Counted from the first letter of the stretch, positions 1 to 7,901 are shown. The stretch: DNA of 21,933 nt from Sphingomonadales bacterium (GCA_027489295.1 JAIYAA010000112.1:1-21933); one strand, 5' to 3'. Notes: generated by a model from the sequence alone, not told the origin. Numbers and translations: made by a program.

Positions 1-542
1 CCCGGGCGCACGCGGCTGTCGTTGAAGATCGCGCCGGCCCCGGTGATCACCGCGCAGCCGAGCAGTGCCGCGCGATCGAGCGGCATGTCCTTGCTGACCG
101 CGACGCAGGCATTTTCGTGGACCAGCATCATCTCGGCGAAGGCGGAGAGATTGAGGAAGGGCGCGAGCGGCGTGCCGCCGGCCAGCCTGAGCCGCGGCTC
201 GGCATCCGGGGCGCGGCGGGTCGAGGGATCGACGCACAGCGACGGGCGGCCGGTGACGCACAGCTCGCACGAACCGCAAAAGGCGGTCAGGAACGTGATG
301 ACATGGTCACCGGGGCGCAACCGCGCGACGTCCGACCCCACCGCCTCGACCACGCCCGCCGCCTCATGGCCCGGCACGGTCGGCACCGGATGCGGGAAGG
401 CGCCGTCGACGAAGTGGAGATCCGACCGGCACACGCCCACCGCCGCGGTGCGGATCAGGACTTCGCGGGGGCCGGGCTTGGAAACCTCGACCTCCTCGAT
501 CTGGAGGGGCGTCTTGGCCTCGAAGAGAACGGCAGCCTTCAT
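1..542 (-). CDS. Zinc-dependent alcohol dehydrogenase, MDR family (3' end off the window)
   Basis: This is the N-terminal 180 residues of a medium-chain zinc alcohol dehydrogenase; the C-terminal half, with most of the nucleotide-binding fold, lies beyond the left edge. Such enzymes oxidise alcohols or reduce aldehydes with NAD(P) in the cytoplasm. The catalytic-zinc ligands are visible: Cys38 (in VCRSD), His59-Glu60 (in GHEAAG) and Cys163 (in GCAVITG). The structural-zinc lobe has Cys89, Cys92, Cys95 and Cys103 with the usual 2-2-7 spacing. The ATG at 542 is preceded by a purine-rich AAGGGG. The gene starts 12 bp after the stop of the acyl-CoA dehydrogenase, so the two are probably one transcript. 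The true substrate is unknown. A short- or medium-chain alcohol/aldehyde step linked to acyl-CoA catabolism is a reasonable inference. Confidence 0.9.
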   Translation of the reverse strand, partial: MKAAVLFEAKTPLQIEEVEVSKPGPREVLIRTAAVGVCRSDLHFVDGAFPHPVPTVPGHEAAGVVEAVGSDVARLRPGDHVITFLTAFCGSCELCVTGRPSLCVDPSTRRAPDAEPRLRLAGGTPLAPFLNLSAFAEMMLVHENACVAVSKDMPLDRAALLGCAVITGAGAIFNDSRVRP

Positions 543-554
543 GGTCGGCGCCCC

Positions 555-1838
555 TTACCGGCTGACGCCAAGATCGCCGGAACTGGCGTGGTCGCTCTTG
601 TGCGCGGCGTATTTGCCGAATTCGGCGCGGGCGATGGCGCGGGCATGGACCTCGTCCGGCCCGTCGGCCAGCCGCAGCGTGCGGATGCTGCCCCAATTGT
701 GCGCGAGGTCGAAATCGTCGCTCACTCCTGCCCCGCCATGCGCCTGGATCGCATCGTCGAGGATCTGCAGGGCCATGGCGGGCGCCTGCACCTTGATCAT
801 CGCGATCTCGAGCTGGGCGGCCTTGTTGCCGGCCTTGTCCATCATGTCCGCCGCCTTGAGGCACAGCAGGCGGGTCATCTCGATGTCGATGCGCGCGCGG
901 GCGATGCGCTGTTCCCAGATCGAATGATCGGCAATGCGCTTGCCGAACGCGACGCGGGACACCAGCCGCTTCGCCATCGCCGCGATCGCCTCTTCCGCCA
1001 CGCCGATCGTGCGCATGCAGTGATGGATCCGCCCCGGCCCCAGCCGCCCTTGCGCGATCTCGAAACCCCGTCCCTCGCCGAGCAGGAGGTTCTCCGCCGG
1101 CACCCGCACGTCGCGCAGCACGATCTCCGCATGGCCGTGCGGTGCGTGATCATACCCGAAAACCGAAAGCATCCGCTCGATGGTCACGCCGGGGGCATCG
1201 AGCGGCACCAGGATCATGCTCTGCTGGGCGTGCTTGGCCGCATCGAAATCGGTCTTGCCCATCAGGATGGCGATCTTGCAGCGTGGATCGCCCGCGCCCG
1301 ACGACCACCATTTCCGGCCGTTGATCACATAATGATCGCCGTCGCGCTCGATCCGCGTTTCGATGTTGGTCGCATCCGACGACGCGACCGCCGGTTCGGT
1401 CATCAGGAACGCCGATCGGATCTCGCCGCGCATCAACGGGGCCAGCCACGCATCCTTCTGGGCACGGGTGCCGTAGCGGTGGAGCACCTCCATGTTGCCG
1501 GTGTCGGGCGCAGAGCAATTGAACGCCTCCGATGCCCAGCCAACCCGACCCATCTCCTCGGCGCACAGCGCATATTCCAGATTGGTGAGCTGTTCGCCCT
1601 CGAACACGAAGCTATCGTCGACATGGGCCTGGCCCGAATGCGGCGGCATGAAGAAATTCCACAGCCCCGCGGCCTGGGCGCGCGCCTTCACCGCCTCCAG
1701 CACGGGATTGACCGCCCAGCGATCGCCGGCGGCGGCTACGGCACGGTATTCCGCCTCGCGCGGACGAATTTCGGCGTCGATAAAGGCCTTCACCCGGTCG
1801 CGGGAATGGGTCTCGCGCGCAGTCAGCGTGAAGTCCAT
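555..1838 (-). CDS. Acyl-CoA dehydrogenase, ACAD10/11-like
   Basis: A 427-residue FAD flavoenzyme that introduces an alpha,beta double bond into an acyl-CoA, passing electrons to an electron-transfer flavoprotein. Visible family marks are the FAD/substrate motif [13 protein letters not shown] in the middle domain, GRIHHCMR at the start of the C-terminal helical domain, [13 protein letters not shown], and [12 protein letters not shown] near the C-terminus. The GRIHHCMR and LADGPDEVH forms are typical of the ACAD10/11-like branch rather than short- or medium-chain enzymes. By motif alignment, Asp of ADGPDEVH sits where MCAD carries its catalytic Glu376. The frame is open further upstream, but the ATG at 1838 is preceded by AGGAG (1848-1852) at good spacing and starts the typical N-terminus MDFTLTARE. 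It leads the alcohol dehydrogenase gene and diverges from a double TetR regulator. Substrate unknown. Confidence 0.93.
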   Translation of the reverse strand: MDFTLTARETHSRDRVKAFIDAEIRPREAEYRAVAAAGDRWAVNPVLEAVKARAQAAGLWNFFMPPHSGQAHVDDSFVFEGEQLTNLEYALCAEEMGRVGWASEAFNCSAPDTGNMEVLHRYGTRAQKDAWLAPLMRGEIRSAFLMTEPAVASSDATNIETRIERDGDHYVINGRKWWSSGAGDPRCKIAILMGKTDFDAAKHAQQSMILVPLDAPGVTIERMLSVFGYDHAPHGHAEIVLRDVRVPAENLLLGEGRGFEIAQGRLGPGRIHHCMRTIGVAEEAIAAMAKRLVSRVAFGKRIADHSIWEQRIARARIDIEMTRLLCLKAADMMDKAGNKAAQLEIAMIKVQAPAMALQILDDAIQAHGGAGVSDDFDLAHNWGSIRTLRLADGPDEVHARAIARAEFGKYAAHKSDHASSGDLGVSR

Positions 1839-1873
1839 GGCATCGCTCTCCTGACGTTCTTTGGAGGCGAGCC

Positions 1874-1896
1874 TATACCGTACCCAATATTCGGTA
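1874..1896. promoter_or_regulatory. Candidate TetR operator in the divergent intergenic region
   Basis: TACCCAATATTCGGTA (1881-1896) is a 16-bp palindrome with one mismatched pair: its half-sites are TACCCAAT and, read on the other strand, TACCGAAT. A further half-site, TACCG (1876-1880), abuts it on the left. It lies between the divergent acyl-CoA dehydrogenase start (1838) and the regulator start (1980). This is the usual place for a TetR-family operator controlling the neighbouring genes. Binding is inferred, not shown. Confidence 0.5.
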
Positions 1897-1944
1897 AAGG
1901 GCCGTGCCGCATCAAAATGAGCACACGCAACCTTCAAAAAATCG

Positions 1945-1973
1945 TTTTGGCGCGGGGCGGAAACGGCTAAGCT
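1945..1973 (+). promoter_or_regulatory. Possible promoter of the double TetR gene (leaderless)
   Basis: TTTTGG (1945-1950) and TAAGCT (1968-1973) are separated by 17 bp. The -10-like hexamer ends only 6 bp before the ATG at 1980, and no convincing Shine-Dalgarno sequence precedes that ATG. If this promoter is used, the transcript would begin at or next to the start codon. Weak match; inference only. Confidence 0.3.
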
Positions 1974-1979
1974 CGCACG

Positions 1980-3215
1980 ATGCAATCGCCGCCCAAGATC
2001 GAAACCACCAACACGAAGCGGTTCCAGGCCAAGCGCGACGCCATCCTTGCCGCCGCGGCCGCCGCGATCAACGAGCAGAGCGCGAAAGGCATGACCTTCG
2101 CCGACGTCGCCCGCCGCGTAGGGCTGAACACGACCTCGGTCACCTATTATTTCAAGCGCAAGGAGGACCTCGCCGCCGCGGCGTTCGAACAGACGCTGGA
2201 ATGGCTGGACCGGATTCTCGATCAGTCGCTCGCCGAGGCCACGCCCGAGGCGCGTGTGTCACGGTTTCTCGGCATCAACATGGAGCGGCTGGCGCGCATC
2301 GCGCAGGGCGAGGAACAGGCGGTCGCGATCCTCTCCGACCTGCGCGCGATGGAGGAGCCGCTCAAGGGCAAGCTGCTCACCGGCTGGCGCAACGTGTTCC
2401 GCAAGACCCGCAGCCTGTGGGGCACCGAAGGCAGCCGGGCGGAGACCGATCTGCGCGGCGCCCGGGCGCACGTGCTGCTCGAGAACAGCTTCTGGCTGAA
2501 CGCCTGGATGTCCCGCTACGAGCTCGACGAATATCCGCGCGTCGAGGCGCGACTGATGGACGTCTTCCGCCACGGCATCGCCGCTCCTGGCCAGCGCTGG
2601 GAGCCGGAACTGTTCGAGCTGGTCCATGAGGAGCCCGAGCCCGGCCGCGAGGCGTTCCTGCTCGCCGCGACCCGGCTGATCAACGAGCTTGGCTATCGCG
2701 GCGCCTCGGTCCAGCGGATCGCGTCGGAGCTGAACGTCACCAAGGGCAGCTTCTACCATCATCTCGATGCCAAGGACGATCTGGTGATCGCCTGCTACAA
2801 GCGCAGCTTCGACATTCTGGCCGATGCGCAGCGGCTGGCCGAAAGCCATGCCGGCAGCCAGTGGCAACGGCTGGAGAGCACCGTGGCGACGCTGCTCGAC
2901 TATCAGTTTTCCGAACGGGGGCCACTGCTGCGCACCACGGCGCTGTCGGGGCTGCCGGTGGCGGTGCGCAACACCATGCTCGATCGCTCGAACCGGATTG
3001 CGCGGCGCTTCGCCGGCATGCTCTCCGACGGCATCGCCGAGGGCAGCATTCGCCCGATCGACCCGCTGGTGGCGAGCCAGGCGGTGATGGCGCTGCAGAA
3101 TGCCGCGTTCGACATGCGCAAATGGGCGAGCACCATGCCCCGCGAGCGGGCGGTGACCTTCTACGCCTCCACCCTCGCCTTCGGACTGTTCGACGATCGG
3201 GTGCTGGCTGCGTAA
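1980..3215 (+). CDS. Tandem (single-chain) double TetR-family transcriptional regulator
   Basis: A 411-residue cytoplasmic DNA-binding protein, about twice the usual TetR length of roughly 190-220. Two complete TetR units lie head to tail. Unit 1 has its helix-turn-helix in about residues 15-62, containing [13 protein letters not shown] and then [11 protein letters not shown], followed by a helical ligand-type domain to about residue 215. Unit 2 restarts near residue 222, with [20 protein letters not shown] and [11 protein letters not shown], followed by a second helical domain to the C-terminus. Both recognition regions keep the YxF/YHH-then-K(E/D)DL pattern, so neither looks decayed. The gene diverges from the acyl-CoA dehydrogenase/alcohol dehydrogenase operon with a palindrome between them, which suggests repression of that operon relieved by an acyl-CoA-like ligand (inference). 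It converges on a small ORF 4 bp beyond its stop. Confidence 0.92.
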   Translation: MQSPPKIETTNTKRFQAKRDAILAAAAAAINEQSAKGMTFADVARRVGLNTTSVTYYFKRKEDLAAAAFEQTLEWLDRILDQSLAEATPEARVSRFLGINMERLARIAQGEEQAVAILSDLRAMEEPLKGKLLTGWRNVFRKTRSLWGTEGSRAETDLRGARAHVLLENSFWLNAWMSRYELDEYPRVEARLMDVFRHGIAAPGQRWEPELFELVHEEPEPGREAFLLAATRLINELGYRGASVQRIASELNVTKGSFYHHLDAKDDLVIACYKRSFDILADAQRLAESHAGSQWQRLESTVATLLDYQFSERGPLLRTTALSGLPVAVRNTMLDRSNRIARRFAGMLSDGIAEGSIRPIDPLVASQAVMALQNAAFDMRKWASTMPRERAVTFYASTLAFGLFDDRVLAA

Positions 3216-3219
3216 GCCG

Positions 3220-3459
3220 TCATCGCTTCGGGCGGAACAGCGCGTGCAGCGCGGCACCATCCCGGGCCGGCCTGTTCGACTGCACTTCGAGCAGCAACTG
3301 CGTCATGCCGGCGGAGAGCCGCGCGCTGCGCGTCGTCGATGCGGCGATGATCGCTTCCAGCACCTCGGGCGCGTCCGCCAAGGCCGCAACCGTCGCCATA
3401 GCCCCTGGCCCTACAGTGGAAAGATCAACGGCCGGCGCCGTCACGTTGCTCGGTATCAT
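3220..3459 (-). CDS. Small uncharacterised protein
   Basis: A 79-residue ORF of no family I recognise. It is rich in Ala, Leu and Thr, has no signal peptide or membrane segment, and ends in a basic FRPKR. The middle (LADAPEVLEAIIAAS to LLLEVQSN) could form amphipathic helices. Reasons to believe it: the ATG at 3459 follows a purine-rich AGGGGATAGGGG; a promoter-like pair lies just upstream on the same strand; and it exactly fills the space between the double TetR gene and the non-coding region after the TonB receptor. Against it: it is short, and coding bias alone is weak evidence in GC-rich DNA. It is convergent with the regulator, stops 4 bp apart. Function unknown. Confidence 0.5.
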   Translation of the reverse strand: MIPSNVTAPAVDLSTVGPGAMATVAALADAPEVLEAIIAASTTRSARLSAGMTQLLLEVQSNRPARDGAALHALFRPKR

Positions 3460-3502
3460 CCCCTATCCCCTGGAAGATGCTGCGCGAATAATCCGTTCTT
3501 AA

Positions 3503-3531
3503 TTTAGACGAACGACCGGTTAACGATGCAA
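3503..3531 (-). promoter_or_regulatory. Sigma70-like promoter for the small ORF
   Basis: Read on the minus strand, TTGCAT (3526-3531) and TCTAAA (3503-3508) are separated by exactly 17 bp. The predicted transcript would start near 3496, giving a leader of about 37 nt before the ATG at 3459. The local sequence is AT-rich compared with its surroundings. Confidence 0.4.
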
Positions 3532-3534
3532 TCG

Positions 3535-3551
3535 TGCAGATATTTTCTGCA
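3535..3551. repeat. Small inverted repeat TGCAGA-N5-TCTGCA
   Basis: A perfect 6-bp inverted repeat with a 5-bp AT-rich centre, upstream of the small-ORF promoter and downstream of the TonB-receptor terminator. It could be a protein-binding site or a chance hairpin. Confidence 0.3.
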
Positions 3552-3571
3552 GGTGTTGCCGCAGCGCCCAT

Positions 3572-3603
3572 AAAAAAGGGCCGGAGGATCGCTCCCCCGG
3601 CCC
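3572..3603 (-). terminator. Intrinsic terminator of the TonB-dependent receptor gene
   Basis: On the minus strand a GC-rich hairpin with a 7-bp perfect outer stem (GGGCCGG/CCGGCCC, 3578-3603), extended inward by a G-T and two G-C pairs, is followed at once by six T residues (3572-3577). It begins about 25 bp after the receptor stop codon. A textbook rho-independent terminator. Confidence 0.9.
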
Positions 3604-3628
3604 AGTGTTTTCCTCCCCAGGAAAGGCT

Positions 3629-6361
3629 TCAGAAGCGGGTGCGCAGCGTCACGCCATAGGTGCGCGGCTCGGCGAGATAGGCCGAGAAGAGCTGGCGACC
3701 GCCGGGATATTGCGGATCGGTAAAAGGGGCGCCGGTCGCGCCTTCCTGGAACGGCGAGTTGAACACCACCTGCGTGTAATTCTGGTTGAGCAGGTTCTGT
3801 GCCCACAGCTCGATGGCCCAGCGTTCTTCCTTGCCGCGGATGCCGATGCGGCCGTTCACCAGCGCATAGCCATCCTGCATCTTCTGCGGGAACAGGTCCG
3901 ATCCGGTGTTATAGTCGCCGGTCATGCGGGTGTCGAAATAGATCAGTCCGCTCAGCCCCGAATTGCCGAGCTGCGGCGTCCAGGCGACCGAAGCGGTGGT
4001 CACGATCTTGGGCGCGTTGGAAAGCTGCTTGCCCGGCAGCAGGCGCAGCGCCTGGTCGAGCGGCGCGCCGGCATCGCTGCCCACCAGCTGGTTGCGGTAA
4101 TGCGTGTCGGCATAAGTGAAGCCGAGCCCGACGCGGAAATCGCGCGCCGGCACCAGCGACGCTTCCAGTTCGACGCCCTGCGATACCACGCCGTAGCTGA
4201 CGTTGGAGGCGGTGCAGGCGCCGGTAGTCGCCGCCGCCGCATTGTAATTGCCGGCGGTGGTGAACTTGCTCTGGTCGCGGTCGCCGCCGTTCAGACCCGC
4301 CGTGCAGCCGTTGATGTTCTGCACGAGAAAGACCGTGCCGTTGAACGTGTTCAGCTGGAAGTTCTTAAACTGCTGGCGGAATGCCGAGACGTTCAGGCTG
4401 AACTTGCGGGTCGAGTATTTCAGGCCGATTTCGAAGGCGTCGTTGGTTTCCGGCGCGAACTGGAGGTTGCTGGCCAGCGCCTGGGCGCCGCCGACCGAGG
4501 CGAAGGTCGCGATCGGCGCCTTCAGCGCGGACTTGTCGAGGTTGAACCCGCCCGCCTTGTAGCCGCGCGAATAGCTGCCGTAGAGCAGCAGATCGTTGGT
4601 CGGCTTGTACGAGAGGATCGCGGTGCCGGTGAACTGATCCTCCTTGCGCGTGTCGCGGATCGATGCACCGTCGAGCTCGGACGTCGAATTGCCCTGGCAC
4701 GACAGGCCGATGATAGCGTCGACGACGCTGGTGAGCGCCGCCACCGACCGCAGCGGCAACAGCGAGGACTGGTTGGCCACGCAGGCGGTGTTGTCGTTGC
4801 CGAACGTGGCGTTCAGCCGCTTGCGCTCATTGGTGTAGCGCAGGCCGACAGTGAGGTCCAAGCCCTTGGTGACGTGGAAGATATTGTGCGTGAACAGCGC
4901 CCAGTTGCGGCTGTTCTGCTTGAACAGGTCGCGCGTGGTGCCGCGATCGTTGATGCTGTCGAGCCGGTCGAACCCGGCATAGATCAGCGGCGATGCGGCC
5001 CCGAACAGCGCCGGCCGCGCTGCAAGGCACCCGGCTGCCGCCGGATTATACAGCGCCGCGAGGCCGCCGCCCGAGACGATCCGGCAGGTGGCGAAGCGGC
5101 CATATTGGCTGCCGAAGCGGAGGTTGTCGACCAGCGTCAGGTCTTCATTGGCGTAATAGCCGCCGACCAGCCAGTCGAGCTTCTCGCCCAGCGCGGTGCC
5201 GTTCAGCCGCAGTTCCTGGCTGAAGGTCTCGAACGCACGTGAGGAATTGGCGTTCGGCGCGCGGTACAGGATGTCGATCGCGCTATAGTCGGTATCGGCG
5301 CCCTGGCTGGCGAAATAGTTGCGATAGCCGGTGATCGAGGTGAGCTTCACGTCGCCCAGGTTCCAATCGACCTGGACCGAACCGCCCCAGTCCTCGGTGA
5401 TGCCGCCATAGCTGCGGCCCTTCGAGACATAGAGGTTGCGGCTATAGGGATCGCTGAACGCCGCCATCGGCTGCCCCAGATCGCGCAACACCCGGACGAT
5501 GTTGTTCGAGGCGGGATCGTTGAGATTGCCGATATTGGGGTTGATCGCGGAGGTGACGTAGACCGCGCCGCAGCATTCCTCGTTGCGGTGCGTATAGTCG
5601 CCGATCACGCGGATGCGCAGGTCGCTCGACGGTTCGAAGAGCAGCTGCCCGCGCAGGAAATAGCGGTCGCGATTGTTGACGTCGCGATTGTTGGTCACGT
5701 CGGTGTAGAAGCCGTCGCGCTTCATGTAGACGCCGTCAAGCCGACCCGACAGCTGCGCGCTGAGCGGTACGTTGACATAACCCTGCACGCGGATCGCATT
5801 GTAGTTGCCATAGGTCGCCTCCGCCCCGGCGGAGAAATTGGCCTCCGGCGCCTTCGAGACGATGTTGATGAGGCCGGCCGAGGCATTGCGGCCGAACAAC
5901 GTGCCCTGCGGCCCGCGCAGCACCTCGATCCGCTCCAGATCGCCCAGCTCGCTGAGGCCGATGCCCGAGCGCGAGCGGTAGACGCCGTCGATGAACACCG
6001 CGACCGAGCTTTCGAGGCCGGGATTGTCGCCCACCGTACCGATGCCACGAATGCGGGCGGAGCCATTCGCTTCGCTGCCCGTCGACGAAACCAGGAGCGA
6101 GGGCGCCACCTGGTTCAGCGCGCGGATATCGTTGGCGCCGGTCTGCTGCAGCGTTTCCGAACTGACTGCCGAGACCGCCAGCGGCACGTCGGCCAGCGCC
6201 TGGGCACGACCCTGCGCGGTCACGATGATTTCGTTGTCCGACTGGGCCGAACGCCCGGCCGTATCCTGCGAAGGCGATGCCGTTTCCTGAGCATAAGCAG
6301 GCGCTGCGAGCGCCATGACGAGTGCCGGCACTGCACAGGCCGACAGAAGGCGTAGCCGCAT
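3629..6361 (-). CDS. TonB-dependent outer-membrane receptor
   Basis: A 910-residue outer-membrane beta-barrel that takes up a large or scarce ligand using TonB-ExbB-ExbD energy. The precursor has a signal peptide (MRLRLL..., cleavage likely after AYA at residue 24) and a TonB-box-like EIIVTA (about 44-49). The plug domain (about 55-170) contains LADVPLAVSAVSSETL, RIRGIGT, VAVFIDGVY, IEVLRGPQGTLFGRNASAGLINIVS. A 22-strand-type barrel with many Tyr/Asn-rich strands follows, ending in the terminal Phe of RTYGVTLRTRF. The upstream in-frame GTG at 6376 is rejected because the ATG at 6361 has GGAGAGG just before it and directly begins the signal peptide. The gene is monocistronic, with its own promoter and terminator. 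Ligand unknown: this sphingomonad-type receptor class covers siderophores, plant polymers and aromatics, and no neighbouring enzyme settles it. Confidence 0.95.
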   Translation of the reverse strand: MRLRLLSACAVPALVMALAAPAYAQETASPSQDTAGRSAQSDNEIIVTAQGRAQALADVPLAVSAVSSETLQQTGANDIRALNQVAPSLLVSSTGSEANGSARIRGIGTVGDNPGLESSVAVFIDGVYRSRSGIGLSELGDLERIEVLRGPQGTLFGRNASAGLINIVSKAPEANFSAGAEATYGNYNAIRVQGYVNVPLSAQLSGRLDGVYMKRDGFYTDVTNNRDVNNRDRYFLRGQLLFEPSSDLRIRVIGDYTHRNEECCGAVYVTSAINPNIGNLNDPASNNIVRVLRDLGQPMAAFSDPYSRNLYVSKGRSYGGITEDWGGSVQVDWNLGDVKLTSITGYRNYFASQGADTDYSAIDILYRAPNANSSRAFETFSQELRLNGTALGEKLDWLVGGYYANEDLTLVDNLRFGSQYGRFATCRIVSGGGLAALYNPAAAGCLAARPALFGAASPLIYAGFDRLDSINDRGTTRDLFKQNSRNWALFTHNIFHVTKGLDLTVGLRYTNERKRLNATFGNDNTACVANQSSLLPLRSVAALTSVVDAIIGLSCQGNSTSELDGASIRDTRKEDQFTGTAILSYKPTNDLLLYGSYSRGYKAGGFNLDKSALKAPIATFASVGGAQALASNLQFAPETNDAFEIGLKYSTRKFSLNVSAFRQQFKNFQLNTFNGTVFLVQNINGCTAGLNGGDRDQSKFTTAGNYNAAAATTGACTASNVSYGVVSQGVELEASLVPARDFRVGLGFTYADTHYRNQLVGSDAGAPLDQALRLLPGKQLSNAPKIVTTASVAWTPQLGNSGLSGLIYFDTRMTGDYNTGSDLFPQKMQDGYALVNGRIGIRGKEERWAIELWAQNLLNQNYTQVVFNSPFQEGATGAPFTDPQYPGGRQLFSAYLAEPRTYGVTLRTRF

Positions 6362-6382
6362 AGTTATCCTCTCCACCGAGGT

Positions 6383-6403
6383 TGGAGCTTTGTTGGTGCT
6401 CCA
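6383..6403 (-). repeat. 5'-leader hairpin of the TonB receptor transcript
   Basis: TGGAGC (6383-6388) and GCTCCA (6398-6403) form a perfect 6-bp stem with a 9-nt loop, between the promoter and the ribosome-binding site of the receptor gene. It could affect message stability or translation; no known riboswitch is recognisable. Confidence 0.35.
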
Positions 6404-6416
6404 TACCCTAGGCTCG

Positions 6417-6445
6417 AATACACGCCTTCACGTCAGCGGCGTCAA
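6417..6445 (-). promoter_or_regulatory. Sigma70-like promoter of the TonB receptor gene
   Basis: On the minus strand TTGACG (6440-6445) and TGTATT (6417-6422) are spaced by exactly 17 bp. The predicted start near 6410 gives a leader of roughly 50 nt to the ATG at 6361. It lies in the 300-bp divergent gap (6362-6661), which otherwise holds one palindrome and no gene I can support. Confidence 0.55.
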
Positions 6446-6454
6446 GCAAAACTA

Positions 6455-6473
6455 AAGTTGCAAAATGCGACTT
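6455..6473. promoter_or_regulatory. Near-palindrome upstream of the TonB receptor promoter
   Basis: AAGTTGC (6455-6461) and GCGACTT (6467-6473) form an inverted repeat with 6 of 7 pairs matching around a 5-bp centre. It sits 10 bp upstream of the -35 element of the receptor promoter, and between the divergent receptor and MFS genes. A regulator-binding site is plausible, but the protein is not identified. Confidence 0.35.
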
Positions 6474-6661
6474 GAATGGAAACGTTGCGCGGAAAGCACA
6501 GTGTTGCCGAACCGGATCGGCGTGGCAGCGTTCGTCGCCCCGGCGACATCGCTCCCCCATGCGGCACGCCCCGTCGTCCAACGGCTGCGCATGCCGAGAA
6601 TACTGGCATCTATCCCGGACGCGTTCTAAGCTCCGCCCGTCTTGGGGGAGGGGAAGCCGTC

Positions 6662-7876
6662 ATGCAATTTCACCATCGTGCGGTGCCGATCGTGCTGGCG
6701 GCCGTCCTGATCGATTCGATCGGCTTCGGCATCATCCTGCCCGTCCTGCCGCGGCTGATACTTACGCTGTCGCATACTAGCATCGACGATGCCGCGCGGA
6801 TCGGTGGATGGATGCTCGCGGCCTTCGCCATCGCCCAGTTCTTTGCCGGACCCGTTCTCGGCGCGCTGGGGGACAGCATCGGGCGGCGGCCGGTGCTGCT
6901 GTTTTCGATGGCCGCCTTCGCGATCGACTATCTGCTGATGGCCGCCGCGCCGACGATCGGCTGGCTGTTCGTCGGCCGCGTCGTCGCGGGGATCGCCGGC
7001 GCGGTCTACGGTCCCGCCAACGCCGTGCTCGCCGACGTCACGCCGCCTGAGAAGCGCGGTGCGACCTTCGGCATGATGGGGGCGGCGTTCGGCATCGGCT
7101 TCATCCTCGGCCCGGCGATCGGCGGGCTGCTCGCGAGTTTCGGCCCGCGCGCCCCGTTCATCGCTGCCGCCGCGCTCGCCGGCATTAACGCCGTCTGGAT
7201 CCTCGTCCTGCTGCCCGAGACGATTGCACCGGAGCGCCGCCGGACCTTCCGGTTGCGCGACGCGCATGTGTTCGCCGCCTTCCGCCCGCTGTTTCAGGCC
7301 GGCAATGCCAAGCCCCTGCTCGCGGCGGCATTCCTGTGGCAGCTCGCGCACATGGTCTATCCCGCCACCTGGGCCTTTTTCGGCGAGATCGCGCTGGGCT
7401 GGGACGAGCGGATGATCGGCTGGTCGCTTGCCGCGTCGGGCATCTGCATGGCGCTGGTGCAGACCTTCGTCACCGGCCGGGCGATCGCCGCCTGGGGCGA
7501 GGAGCGGACCGTGGTGCTGGGGATGCTCGCCGGTGGGCTTGCCTTTCTCGCCTATTGCTTCGTCCGCGAAACCTGGATGGTCTTCGCCATCATCCCGTTC
7601 GCCGCGTTTCAGGGACTGGCCTTTCCCTCGGTCAACGCCCTGCTCTCCCGGATGACCGACCCGTCGCGGCAGGGCGCGTTGCAGGGTGGCATGGCGGCAC
7701 TGAGCAGCGTCGCGCTGATCCTGGGGCCGCTGTTGCTCAGCCAGGCGCTCGCCTTGGGTACCGAGCACGGCTTTCGCGGCGGCAATTTCGCGGTTGCAAG
7801 CGTGCTCGCCTTCGGGGCGCTGCTGCTGATCGAATGGAAGGTCGTGCCGCGGGTGGCGCCTGCCGCAGCGACCTAG
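6662..7876 (+). CDS. MFS drug/proton antiporter, TetA-like (DHA1, TCR/Tet family)
   Basis: A 404-residue inner-membrane transporter with about 12 hydrophobic segments, of the drug:H+ antiporter branch that includes the TetA tetracycline exporters. Family marks: TM1 IDSIGFGIILPVLP (Asp18 matching TetA Asp15), motif A GALGDSIGRRP in loop 2-3 (about 67-77), and GFILGPAIGG resembling the antiporter motif C in TM5. The motif-A Asp71 is kept, but the usual Arg after it is Ser72. The frame is open to 6476, but the ATG at 6662 follows a GGGGGAGGGG run and starts directly at TM1, the normal position. It is divergent from the TonB receptor and has no TetR neighbour at this side. Substrate cannot be told; actual tetracycline resistance is not implied. 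Confidence 0.9.
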   Translation: MQFHHRAVPIVLAAVLIDSIGFGIILPVLPRLILTLSHTSIDDAARIGGWMLAAFAIAQFFAGPVLGALGDSIGRRPVLLFSMAAFAIDYLLMAAAPTIGWLFVGRVVAGIAGAVYGPANAVLADVTPPEKRGATFGMMGAAFGIGFILGPAIGGLLASFGPRAPFIAAAALAGINAVWILVLLPETIAPERRRTFRLRDAHVFAAFRPLFQAGNAKPLLAAAFLWQLAHMVYPATWAFFGEIALGWDERMIGWSLAASGICMALVQTFVTGRAIAAWGEERTVVLGMLAGGLAFLAYCFVRETWMVFAIIPFAAFQGLAFPSVNALLSRMTDPSRQGALQGGMAALSSVALILGPLLLSQALALGTEHGFRGGNFAVASVLAFGALLLIEWKVVPRVAPAAAT

Positions 7877-7901
7877 GATCGTATGGACGGCGCACGCCGA
7901 C

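Noticed and set aside
117..1970. 617-codon open frame on the plus strand opposite the acyl-CoA and alcohol dehydrogenase genes
   Set aside because: Antisense shadow of well-identified enzymes. The translation is rich in Arg, His, Gly and Asp with no recognisable domain, as expected from GC-rich codon bias.
3605..5242. 545-codon plus-strand frame opposite the TonB receptor
   Set aside because: Its translation is a low-complexity mirror of the receptor's codons, and it runs through the receptor terminator region with no ribosome site.
6476..6661. N-terminal extension of the MFS protein from an ATG at 6476
   Set aside because: The extra residues are hydrophilic and featureless. MFS proteins of this family begin just before TM1, and a purine-rich ribosome site precedes the ATG at 6662.
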